A DNA stretch of 43,632 nucleotides from a virus, in IMG/VR virus record IMGVR_UViG_3300017963_000392, positions 1-43,632 of that record; one strand, 5' to 3'. The notes under the pieces were generated by a model, which saw nothing but the letters and a program-made list of their open reading frames with translations, was not told where the DNA came from and did no database searches. Of the stretch, positions 1 through 8,012 are shown in pieces; the first letter of the stretch is position 1; each line of letters opens with the position of its first letter. A program made the position numbers and the translations under genes.

Positions 1-82
1 CATCGGCAGTCTTTGTGCTAAGAGTATGCTCGGTATCGAGGGTTGCAGTCTGCGTTCCGCTGTCAACACTTGCTAAAGCCAT
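1..82 (-). CDS. Small phage structural-type protein, N-terminus only (partial)
   Basis: An ATG at 80-82 on the minus strand is preceded by a very strong ribosome-binding site (AGGAGGAGGAA). The frame stays open to the window edge, giving about 27 residues that begin MALASVDSGTQTATLDTEHT. I recall short phage proteins of unknown function starting in a similar way near tail-fibre genes, but this is memory of a pattern and not a search. It is the last visible gene of the late leftward operon and starts 10 bases after the stop of the preceding gene. The C-terminus lies outside the window, so whether it carries a threonine tail like its neighbours cannot be seen. Confidence 0.6.
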   Translation of the reverse strand, partial: MALASVDSGTQTATLDTEHTLSTKTAD

Positions 83-91
83 TTCCTCCTC

Positions 92-922
92 CTATCCAAA
101 TAAATAAGCTATCACATTGGCGTCTTTCTCTGTTGTCGTACTCGATGACTTTCCCCTAATCGACAGAACGGAATTAGTGGGAATTTCTACAGGCAAAAAC
201 AAATTGTTGTTAGGGCTGTATCCTGTATCACAATACGACAACCAGGTTGGCATATTAGAGCAAATTGGATATTCAGAACCAGGATCACCTATCCCTATCT
301 GAAACGCTCCTCCTATGGGGGATGATTCTCCTACTTCAGAATCAAGGGATAAAATCATGGAGCGTGTGTTGAACGGAACCGCGGCACAAAATAACTGCCA
401 TGAACCCCATGTATTTGCACCTAACGTAAACTGCAACCCGGTGGTCGTGTACACATTTTCCCCATAAGTCACACAACGGTGAAGGGGAAAAGGTGCTGAG
501 GCAAAGGAAGGGTGAGGAAACAAGGAAATATTGCAGTTGATGTCCACATTATCGTATTGATCGTAAGAGCTATTTTGTGCTCTAACCGCAATTCTTGTAC
601 CTGAGGGAATAGATAAGGGGAGATAGTACGTAGATCCAGATGCAACCAACCATGTATTCGTGTAGAAACGGAGATTTTCTACGATTACTACCTCACTACC
701 ATCTGCACCTATTCCTATATCAACAAAGGCTGTTGCAGTCTTGTTGAAATCAAATCTACCTGTAAAAGAAAAACCCGAAACGTTGAAGGGTGTACCAGAG
801 CAGATTTCTACCCAATCCCCTTTCGTGTCCTCCGAAGTCCACGTGACCTCAACAAAATACCCCGTATCACTGGTGGGGTAGGATACACAACGACTGTTTC
901 TGCCTACGAGACTCCAATCCAT
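92..922 (-). CDS. Putative tail fibre/receptor-binding protein, two-repeat beta protein (paralogue of next gene)
   Basis: This 276-residue protein is made of two similar halves of about 135 residues. Each half has a motif of the kind DIGIG-x-x-GSE-x-x-x-x-NL followed about 25 residues later by LP-x-x-IP-x-x-(R/S)-x-x-x-RA-x-(N/S)SS. The same layout appears twice in the gene immediately upstream, so four copies of one domain lie side by side. The composition (many S, T, G, V, aromatic residues, no charged helices) suggests beta-sandwich domains. Its place at the distal end of the tail operon suggests a fibre or receptor-binding role; that is inference. The start ATG overlaps the previous stop as TAATG, indicating translational coupling. 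Confidence 0.6.
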   Translation of the reverse strand: MDWSLVGRNSRCVSYPTSDTGYFVEVTWTSEDTKGDWVEICSGTPFNVSGFSFTGRFDFNKTATAFVDIGIGADGSEVVIVENLRFYTNTWLVASGSTYYLPLSIPSGTRIAVRAQNSSYDQYDNVDINCNISLFPHPSFASAPFPLHRCVTYGENVYTTTGLQFTLGANTWGSWQLFCAAVPFNTRSMILSLDSEVGESSPIGGAFQIGIGDPGSEYPICSNMPTWLSYCDTGYSPNNNLFLPVEIPTNSVLSIRGKSSSTTTEKDANVIAYLFG

Positions 923-1740
923 TATCGTACCCCGTATAATATAACATCCATTGTGTCGTCTGAACTTCCCTTTGCTCTTACCGACACCCGTTCACCTTCC
1001 GCAATTTGTATACCGAAGAATGGTGTGTAGTTAGGCCAAAATCTGCCGCCTCTATACGAATAATACCCTCCAGCGAAGGACCAATCATCTACAACGACGA
1101 CCTCATTTCCCGAGGACCCAACACCTATCTCAAGTTGTGCCGATAAAGATGTTTTGGCAGAGTCAGAATCGTCCGGTGACAATGCTAAATAGAAACCTTT
1201 AACGGAATTAGTCAAACTGGAAGTTATTTGTGTCCAACTACTAAATGCACCATCACCGATTGCAACTTCAACCCCGCCCGAATCTGACGTATTCGCACCA
1301 TACGTATCTACACAGGAGAGGGGGGAGTTTGAACGAAAACCGCCGTTAAGAATAGGAACGATGTTGACTTGGATAGTGGAGACAAGAGCGTAGGAGCACT
1401 GACCCCGTACACTAATCCTGGAACCCTGTGGAAGTTGAACAGGGAAAACTAACGCTGTGCCGTACTCTTTAGCCGCGTCCTGTGAAGCCGCAAACGAGAG
1501 ATTCTCTACAATAACTGTTTCACTACCAGATGCACCTATCGCAATATCCACTAAACCCCTAACAGACCGCGACAAAACATTGCAGCAAAACATAAACCCT
1601 ACCGCATTGCACTCTAAACTTGGCACAACCTCTGTGTAGCTGATTTTTGTATGCTCCCCTCCAAGATACACCGTACTATAATATGCATCGTCGGGGTATT
1701 TGTAGGGCAAGTGGGAGATACGTTCAAAGAGTTCGTACAT
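922..1740 (-). CDS. Putative tail fibre/receptor-binding protein, two-repeat beta protein
   Basis: The ATG at 1738-1740 (protein start MYELFERISHLP) is chosen because GGCGGG stands just upstream. The open frame extends further, but only as the shadow of the threonine-tail coding repeat of the previous gene. The 272-residue product has two copies of the domain described for its downstream paralogue: DIAIGASGSETVIVENL then LPQGSRISVRG in the first half, and EIGVGSSGNEVVVVDDW then EGERVSVRAKGSS in the second. Predicted all-beta, soluble, with no signal peptide. Likely a virion surface or receptor-binding component by position; family not certain. Confidence 0.6.
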   Translation of the reverse strand: MYELFERISHLPYKYPDDAYYSTVYLGGEHTKISYTEVVPSLECNAVGFMFCCNVLSRSVRGLVDIAIGASGSETVIVENLSFAASQDAAKEYGTALVFPVQLPQGSRISVRGQCSYALVSTIQVNIVPILNGGFRSNSPLSCVDTYGANTSDSGGVEVAIGDGAFSSWTQITSSLTNSVKGFYLALSPDDSDSAKTSLSAQLEIGVGSSGNEVVVVDDWSFAGGYYSYRGGRFWPNYTPFFGIQIAEGERVSVRAKGSSDDTMDVILYGVR

Positions 1741-1750
1741 AATACCCGCC

Positions 1751-2404
1751 TTATGGGCTTGTCGTCGTAGTGGTTGAAGTTGTCGTTGTTGTCGTGGTGG
1801 TCGTCGTAGTAGTGGTTGTAGTGGAAGTCGCGGCAGGCGAAGTGACACCGCGCGAGGCAACCAATATCCACCCTAAATCACCCAAAGTTGCATCGGCAGG
1901 GTTAGGACAAACAACAGTTAAAACATCATCCACGGCGAAACTTGTCTCTGATCCAGAGAACGTAGCGGAAGTGCCAGACGCCGCAAAGGTAGCCGTAGCA
2001 AACTCTACGTTATTTTTCTTTATACTAACCACCGATTCTGCCGTCGCCGCCACAGCCGCAATCATCTTCGAACCTGACATATTGGCAGGAAACGTTATGG
2101 CACGAGCCATAGGCAAACGAAGAATGGTTTCGTTTGCCGAGGGAGTGCTGGTGAACGACCCTGCTATATCGTACGGGACAGTGGCGAGGAGTTCTGTAAG
2201 GAAATTTTCTCTCGTCATTGCTCGATGTTCTGTGCCTGTCCAAACAAGAATCTTGAACGTGTTATCAGGGGTCGATGTCTCAGGCGCAAGAGCAGGATCT
2301 CTGGCAGCAAGAGCCGCATCAAGATCGGACAGAGGAGGGTTCATGTCTGCTGCTTTGTATTGCGTAACGCTGTCCTGCCAGGCTGTGTGGTAATTTGTAG
2401 TCAT
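1751..2404 (-). CDS. Tail-associated protein with C-terminal poly-threonine tail
   Basis: The ATG at 2402-2404 (MTTNYHTAW) follows the previous stop by one base and sits 7 bases after an AGGAA ribosome-binding site. A longer in-frame ATG at 2419 would have GAGG too close. The product is about 217 residues. The N-terminal third is helical and polar, the middle (around residues 95-185) is an Ala/Thr/Ser-rich beta region. The protein ends in a tail of about 27 residues that is almost entirely Thr with a few Ser, finishing TTTTTSP. The tail codons mix ACA, ACG, ACC and ACT. The gene lies between tail and fibre genes; function unknown, possibly a minor tail or adaptor protein. It is one of five virion-module genes with such a tail. 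Confidence 0.7.
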   Translation of the reverse strand: MTTNYHTAWQDSVTQYKAADMNPPLSDLDAALAARDPALAPETSTPDNTFKILVWTGTEHRAMTRENFLTELLATVPYDIAGSFTSTPSANETILRLPMARAITFPANMSGSKMIAAVAATAESVVSIKKNNVEFATATFAASGTSATFSGSETSFAVDDVLTVVCPNPADATLGDLGWILVASRGVTSPAATSTTTTTTTTTTTTTTTSTTTTTSP

Positions 2405-2405
2405 A

Positions 2406-2687
2406 TCAATGTTCCTCATCCTCTTTTGGCATCATCGATTTCAAAATAGGGGTGAAGGCGTCGAAGGTAGAATTCAACTGCTCCTTCACACTTGCATCCA
2501 ACCCCTTCTTCTGCATAATGCTCTGCTTGACCTGTTCGATGGCGTTATTCACTAGTTTAACTGGCGGTCCGCCGCTTGGTAAACTACTTGTTTTGTTAAC
2601 CAGGTGCTCCAACAGTTTGGACATATAGTCCACCCGTTCTGTCAACTGGATCAGAATTTCCCGATCTGTCAACTGATTGTCAACCAT
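2406..2687 (-). CDS. Small helical hypothetical protein
   Basis: This 93-residue gene has a good ribosome-binding site (GGAGGTG) before its ATG. The sequence is charged and helical: residues 1-35 (TDREILIQLTERVDYMSKLL) look like an amphipathic or coiled-coil helix, followed by a Gly/Pro-containing hinge (SLPSGGPP) and a second helix. No Cys, no membrane segment. It lies within the tail operon between the large tail proteins and the threonine-tailed protein. Such helix-hinge-helix proteins often serve as adaptors or chaperones, but nothing here identifies the role. Confidence 0.65.
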   Translation of the reverse strand: MVDNQLTDREILIQLTERVDYMSKLLEHLVNKTSSLPSGGPPVKLVNNAIEQVKQSIMQKKGLDASVKEQLNSTFDAFTPILKSMMPKEDEEH

Positions 2688-2703
2688 CTCTACACCTCCA
2701 TAT

Positions 2704-3801
2704 TTACGATTCTGCTACCAATGCACTCCAATAGTACACAACGTTCCAGTCTGGCAATGTCACCTTAATGATCGGGGGCGCTGAAAAAGCCCCATGATCA
2801 TGGTAATAAGTAATCCAAGCGAAACCTTCTATAGTTCTACCTGAAAAATTAGCGTTGGACACTATATAAGAATTGCCGTTTTCAAGAGGCAATTCCAACA
2901 AGAATCTGACATAATCCCTGGTATACAGCTTATCGTATTGATCCCAAACGTATAAGGTGCCGCTGTACCCTACTAAACCACCTCCAGGTACGTAGGGTAT
3001 TACCACCTGATCATCATTCATAAAATCATCGTTCCAATCGATGGTCACATATGTAGGCTTAGACAAGTTGTAGTAGGCATTAATCTGCCACTGCTCTATG
3101 CCATCGGAACTCTCACTACCGGGTCTGAAAATGTGGCCTATCTTCACATGATCTAAACTCGTGGCTGGCATCGTAGGCTCGGTGGGAATGGCAGCAGCCG
3201 TTCCCTCTACAACGTCAATAACCCCGTCCGCCGCTATCTGCAAAATATCGTACCTGGTATAACCTGCCGCTGGAGGGGAACCTAAACAAACAACAGTGGC
3301 GGGGTTGTCTCCCATGTACACATTTGCAGTTCCCATCGTCATGGGGGAATCACCGCCCATTAAAATGTCGTCTATCCCATACATATAATAATAAGTGACA
3401 CCATCTATCCTATACGTTCCAGATGACACCGTAACACACAAAGACACAGGGCTGGTTGCGTTGATTTCCATACCACTTAAAATGTCGTCAGGGGAATAGG
3501 GAATATTTGGAGCGCCCACGCCAGTCGGAAGTGCTCTACCATTTCCGATAACTTCTATGTACCCCCTATTCCCCTGACGATGACGAACCCTGACTGCATT
3601 TCCAGGTTTCATCCAATACGGCAACTTGAACCAGTTTCTTGGGTAATGTGCAGTTATTTGGGTTGTTGATCCTTGTATTTTGATGATGCAAGTTTTGGCA
3701 TCTTCATCGACACTGTAGAGAAGAGCATCGCGGTCGGGCACTTTAAAGTCTGCCCTTCTATCAATCAACCTACGCCCAAATTTGTTGTTGTAGAACTTCA
3801 T
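2704..3801 (-). CDS. Minor tail / baseplate-associated protein
   Basis: The 365-residue product overlaps the end of the giant tail gene by 4 bases (ATGA), so the two are translationally coupled. The N-terminal 100 residues contain an OB-like or SH3-like stretch (AVRVRHRQGNRGYIEVIGNG). Residues 100-250 resemble phage proteins that follow the tail hub, with a pattern of SGTYRIDGVTYYY and later DILQIAADGVIDVVEGT; I recall similar sentences from phage minor tail proteins. The C-terminal third is aromatic-rich and beta-like. It probably sits at the tail tip, possibly holding the downstream fibre proteins. No catalytic motif is seen. Confidence 0.6.
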   Translation of the reverse strand: MKFYNNKFGRRLIDRRADFKVPDRDALLYSVDEDAKTCIIKIQGSTTQITAHYPRNWFKLPYWMKPGNAVRVRHRQGNRGYIEVIGNGRALPTGVGAPNIPYSPDDILSGMEINATSPVSLCVTVSSGTYRIDGVTYYYMYGIDDILMGGDSPMTMGTANVYMGDNPATVVCLGSPPAAGYTRYDILQIAADGVIDVVEGTAAAIPTEPTMPATSLDHVKIGHIFRPGSESSDGIEQWQINAYYNLSKPTYVTIDWNDDFMNDDQVVIPYVPGGGLVGYSGTLYVWDQYDKLYTRDYVRFLLELPLENGNSYIVSNANFSGRTIEGFAWITYYHDHGAFSAPPIIKVTLPDWNVVYYWSALVAES

Positions 3802-6800
3802 ATTCTCCAGCCTTCTATTGTGTCGAATATTCCAGCTTCGGTACTAATGTTCTCGTTTCCTGGGAAAACCAACTCGCGCCTAAGTTTAGTAATCAACAGT
3901 TGCATCTGGTGTTCACTGTATGGGTGGGGAAGGGCGATCATATCAAGGAGTTCATCTTGCAGGTGTGCTATCTTCTTTAACTGAACCCTCGACCTCTGTG
4001 CTTTAATAATTGCCAGTTCACCTTCCGCAACTCTCTCGCACTCACCCGCATTTGTGCAGAAGGGGTCGTCAATCACTTCCGCAACAATTTGACCTCCCAA
4101 CTTCGCTTGAAGTTCAAGATCCTCCGCCGTTCCACTAACGGACATTTTTTCGTGTCCTACAGGTCTCGCGTACACTTCATAGCTGTAATTAGCGACGGTG
4201 GCGAGGAGCCCACTAATAATGCTCATCCAAATAGAAATAAGAAAGACAAACAAACCGCAGGGGCTCCATTGAGCAAAAGCACCAACAGAAAATTGACAAC
4301 CCCATAAAGCAAGAGCACCTGCCGCAAGCAAATTCGTAATCGCCCCTACAAGAACCCAAACCATATCGGGGCAGTCCAACGTTATTATGCAATAGAGTTC
4401 GTTGGGGTCTTCGTAGGAGATGTACTCATTTCCACCCCCTCCATCTACAAAATACTTGAACTCCGCCACTGACGTTTGAATGTAAAGGCGTGGCTGGCGG
4501 CATTGACGGGACAAATCCTTACTATAGTAAACGTAGAGATCAGTAGAACCTCCCCACCATCCCACTGTCCCTGTCAAAGTTTCAATCAGTTCCTCTTGGT
4601 AAACAACCAATGTAAATGTATCCGTCTCTCCCACAACCGTAATCTTGTTTATCATGTTGGAGAAGGAATCATCTGGGGAGTATTCTACGGTCTGCTTAGA
4701 ATCAGAGTAGGTATGATCTACGGACTTCTCTAAATCTACTTTGAGCATCGTGGCCTTCCCGTCCGTATCGAAGTGCATAACGTAGAAGAAGTGATCACCT
4801 ATCTGCCGTATCGCATCAATCAGGTACATATCAACAAACTGATGGGTGATATTGTGGGTATCGTCAAAGGTAGGAATATCATACTCTCCCGAATCCATCC
4901 AAGTATGTGAATTAAGCAACCCTTCTATTATCGCCTTCGGTGTTTGATTGGAATAGTAGATGGAAGTAATCATCCGATGATCTTCCCAAATATATCTACC
5001 ATCCTCGGCCGTCACCGTAATAGTGGGGTATTGGCCTTTCACGTAATTCACCCTGGTATCGGTAACGTAAAAAATTCCTTGTTGTTGATAATAATTTATA
5101 CCGTTTATCTTCTCCCCCATCTTGACGGTAATCTTCCTCCCTTTCTCCACATAAACACAAAGGGAGGAGGTTTGACTTTGAGGATCGTACAGATGCCCCT
5201 TACTCAAAGTGAAGGATACGGTGGATGTGTTTTCCACGTCCCATTCAATAGCGACAGGATCGGTGGTGAGATCATTGGTTAGATTCTTATCTGCCTCTAA
5301 CTTATCCCAGTACAAATGATACACACCGCCTGTACTGTTATAATGTGACCAAACAGCCCACAACACGTTAGAAGAATCATAGGCAGTTACAGTTTCGAGG
5401 TTTGTAGTGCCATATATCAACTCATCGAAGCCTGTATAATTCCAAATTCCAGCCCCACCTGATCCTGTCGCATACAATGTTTCCCGAAGGTACCCGTTCT
5501 CGTTAAACATATAAACGCCATCACGTTCACTCCAATGACCTGTAAATATGCTCCCTGATACAGAATCATAATCGACCGAATTACAACCAGCGTCAGACGG
5601 CAATCCGATAATGTCATCGCTATCATAAAGTTTCCAAGTATCGGCGGGGAGATCATAGACTACGGCTCCATCTGTAGTCGCTAACCACACCCTATCGTCA
5701 GACTTAACCTTAGCGTCCCTAAAGTAAAAGTGACTACCAGCAGCCCAAGGCGGGACAATATAATTAAATTCGTCGGTGTCTGGGTTCATCCGCAGCATTC
5801 CTTTTTTGTCCACCTCCGCTGCCAATCCGCTGTAATAGGTGAACGCCGCATAAATGTACCCATTGTGATAAAACTGATTCCAACACCCGCCAAAGGGAAA
5901 ACCAGAATACAGAGAATAATGATATTTCTTAACTACCGCCCCCGTCGTAATGCTGTAAACATGAAATTCACCCTCGAAGTACGGACTAGGGTTTTCTTGG
6001 TAAATACCTATCGTCACCCATCCTTTTTCAGGGATGGCTTTTATCGTTTTATATCCGGTCAGAATAGCCTCGGCGTGTAAAGTGCCATAGCTCGCACCCG
6101 CCACAGTGTACTGACCATCAGAAAGAGGGGTGAAGGTGTAGTTGCCATCAATATCTGGGGCCTGGTCTATGCTAATCCACCCAACAATCATACCGCCCCT
6201 ATACACATATGTTTCTGTTAGAACACACCAAATCTTCCTCTCTACAGAATCATAGTAAATAGCTGAGAGATGATGGGTAGACCCAACGGGAGTGTTTTCA
6301 AACCCGCTCATATTTGCCGTAACACCGTACGTTGCATTGTCATAGAAGTGATAGGTCGCGATGGTTCCCACCTGATCATCGATAAATGCTATATGATCAC
6401 CGGCCATCAAAAATGTATAGTAGTCCTCACTACCATGATAACTAGACCAAGATGTGGCTGCGGCGAACAAGGCGCTCAAATCAGGGACACTGTTTGAATC
6501 GTAGGTGCGTTCTATAGTCCAGGTAGCAGGATCAACAATTACAACGGCACAGTAACCCTTGGCCCCTGAACCCGTGTTACCCACCGCAAGATACAACCTC
6601 TGATTGTTCGGGTTGTAATGCACGTACCGAACATCATCTACAGACCCGCAAGCTGTAGGCCAGCCGCTTTGGCCGCCGTTCATAAATTCATAGGTCGTGT
6701 AGCGTACATAGGTGAGGGTTACGGTGCCGTCTGTTTTCTGTGATATGATGGGGTGTTTCCCGACAACTCTCAACGAATCGTAGGAAGTCTGAGCGGTGTA

Positions 6801-7568
6801 GTTACTCCACGTCAAACCGTTCGTAGTGGAGGTCATGGTGTAAATATTATATACGTACTCCCCATCATACTCTGCATCACCATGGGCAAACGCCAATATC
6901 ATACTACCATCTGTCATATTGCATATATTTACCTGATCGATGGGATAGTCGGTATTGAGAGTGGGAGGGGTGATGTCAATAGCACCTGTAAAAGTAGAAA
7001 AGTCAGTCGTAGTACTGTACCAAATAGAAGAAGTTGATCCATTCCACATAGACCAAACAATTATAGCCGTTCCGGCATCGTTTACAGCAGCCGACGCCGA
7101 AATGACATAACCTCCCATATAAGCTACAGTAGTCCAATCGGTCGGTCCAAGTGGCAAAGAAGAACCCGTAATGTCAAACGATGCACCAACAACATTTGCA
7201 CCCCCTGAGGGGAACCACATAACTAAACCAACAGATTCATCTGGCATCTCCACCATATGACAGTGGTAAGCATTAAGGTCCCCAATACTATAGAGAAGCT
7301 TCTCAGTCCACTGCTCTCGATTTATATCTGTGTACCAATAGTATCCATAGCAATCACTGGTTTCACGGGTTTCGGAAAACGTCATCCCTAATCTACCACT
7401 ACTGTGACTAAGTAGAGATGGGTGTAACTTGGAATCATACGTTACACCAAAATCGTTACCGACAAGGGGGAGAAGATCGGCAAATTTCTGTGATCGAACT
7501 TGCACGATAGGATGACGGTTTATTTGATTTTGTGCGGCTGCAAGAGTTGGATTTAAAGATACGGCCAT
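3798..7568 (-). CDS. Large tail-tip protein: propeller-like N-terminal half, tail-hub-like C-terminal part, hydrophobic segment
   Basis: At 1256 residues this is the largest gene in the window. Residues about 30-780 are aromatic-rich beta repeats with exo-sialidase or propeller-like phrasing (for example SQKTDGTVTLTYVRY). Residues about 790-1060 look like a tail hub domain: TFTLSKGHLYDPQ, then a block with VTAEDGRYIWEDHRMITS and a segment with DAIRQIGDHFFYVMHF. Residues about 1064-1125 form a strongly hydrophobic region with two or more potential membrane-spanning stretches (VWVLVGAITNLLAAGALALW). The last 130 residues are helical and charged. The order after the tape measure and a Dit-like gene fits a Tal or hub role. 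The combination of a host-glycan-reading front and a membrane-active rear is inference. Confidence 0.6.
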   Translation of the reverse strand: MAVSLNPTLAAAQNQINRHPIVQVRSQKFADLLPLVGNDFGVTYDSKLHPSLLSHSSGRLGMTFSETRETSDCYGYYWYTDINREQWTEKLLYSIGDLNAYHCHMVEMPDESVGLVMWFPSGGANVVGASFDITGSSLPLGPTDWTTVAYMGGYVISASAAVNDAGTAIIVWSMWNGSTSSIWYSTTTDFSTFTGAIDITPPTLNTDYPIDQVNICNMTDGSMILAFAHGDAEYDGEYVYNIYTMTSTTNGLTWSNYTAQTSYDSLRVVGKHPIISQKTDGTVTLTYVRYTTYEFMNGGQSGWPTACGSVDDVRYVHYNPNNQRLYLAVGNTGSGAKGYCAVVIVDPATWTIERTYDSNSVPDLSALFAAATSWSSYHGSEDYYTFLMAGDHIAFIDDQVGTIATYHFYDNATYGVTANMSGFENTPVGSTHHLSAIYYDSVERKIWCVLTETYVYRGGMIVGWISIDQAPDIDGNYTFTPLSDGQYTVAGASYGTLHAEAILTGYKTIKAIPEKGWVTIGIYQENPSPYFEGEFHVYSITTGAVVKKYHYSLYSGFPFGGCWNQFYHNGYIYAAFTYYSGLAAEVDKKGMLRMNPDTDEFNYIVPPWAAGSHFYFRDAKVKSDDRVWLATTDGAVVYDLPADTWKLYDSDDIIGLPSDAGCNSVDYDSVSGSIFTGHWSERDGVYMFNENGYLRETLYATGSGGAGIWNYTGFDELIYGTTNLETVTAYDSSNVLWAVWSHYNSTGGVYHLYWDKLEADKNLTNDLTTDPVAIEWDVENTSTVSFTLSKGHLYDPQSQTSSLCVYVEKGRKITVKMGEKINGINYYQQQGIFYVTDTRVNYVKGQYPTITVTAEDGRYIWEDHRMITSIYYSNQTPKAIIEGLLNSHTWMDSGEYDIPTFDDTHNITHQFVDMYLIDAIRQIGDHFFYVMHFDTDGKATMLKVDLEKSVDHTYSDSKQTVEYSPDDSFSNMINKITVVGETDTFTLVVYQEELIETLTGTVGWWGGSTDLYVYYSKDLSRQCRQPRLYIQTSVAEFKYFVDGGGGNEYISYEDPNELYCIITLDCPDMVWVLVGAITNLLAAGALALWGCQFSVGAFAQWSPCGLFVFLISIWMSIISGLLATVANYSYEVYARPVGHEKMSVSGTAEDLELQAKLGGQIVAEVIDDPFCTNAGECERVAEGELAIIKAQRSRVQLKKIAHLQDELLDMIALPHPYSEHQMQLLITKLRRELVFPGNENISTEAGIFDTIEGWRI

Positions 7569-7577
7569 TTCATTCCC

Positions 7578-8009
7578 TTAAGGTGAAGTGGTTGTCGTCG
7601 TTGATGTCGTCGTCGTTGTACTCGTTGTTGTGGTTGTGCCAGATGCTACTGACCTTATACTTAACGTCATTGTAACATCTTTCCTAACGGCGTGTTCCCA
7701 CAATCCAATCTCTACATACTCTCCCTCTAACTCTAAAATCACGGTGTTGTAGGTAGTCTCGCCATTGGACTGAGGATCCCAAACGTAGGTATCGTCAGTT
7801 ATGTACATGGCACGGAGTTCATCAAACATAGCTTCTGGCATGCCGTACCACTTTAGTTCGATCTGTAACCCTACCAATGTAGCATCCCACTGAAAGATCG
7901 CATTACCTCCCCATGTATCAACCGTAGATACAGGTTTACGAGATTCAACAGGGGTCATTTCTTGTGGGTTGTGCTGAAACGTATAGCTTCCAAGCGTCTG
8001 TTTATCCAT
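7578..8009 (-). CDS. Small tail protein (Dit/LysM-adaptor position) with threonine tail
   Basis: This 143-residue protein follows the tape measure by 3 bases and precedes the hub, the usual place of a distal-tail or tail-tip adaptor. Its N-terminus (SYTFQHNPQEMTPVESRKP) resembles phage tail proteins that begin by describing beta strands around a NPxxM motif. The core is about 118 residues. The end is a tail of about 22 residues, T(5)S-T(5)S-T(5)SP after SG, so here the threonine runs form three near-regular units. The upstream ribosome-binding site is weak (GGTG), which may mean coupling to the tape-measure stop. Confidence 0.65.
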   Translation of the reverse strand: MDKQTLGSYTFQHNPQEMTPVESRKPVSTVDTWGGNAIFQWDATLVGLQIELKWYGMPEAMFDELRAMYITDDTYVWDPQSNGETTYNTVILELEGEYVEIGLWEHAVRKDVTMTLSIRSVASGTTTTTSTTTTTSTTTTTSP

Positions 8010-8012
8010 ATT

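Noticed and set aside
1614-1871. 85-residue minus-strand frame rich in Asp, His and Asn
   Set aside because: It is the threonine-tail repeat read in another frame.
1770-2393. 207-residue plus-strand frame starting with a poly-valine run
   Set aside because: Mirror of the threonine tail on the opposite strand; no ribosome-binding site and inside a well-supported gene.
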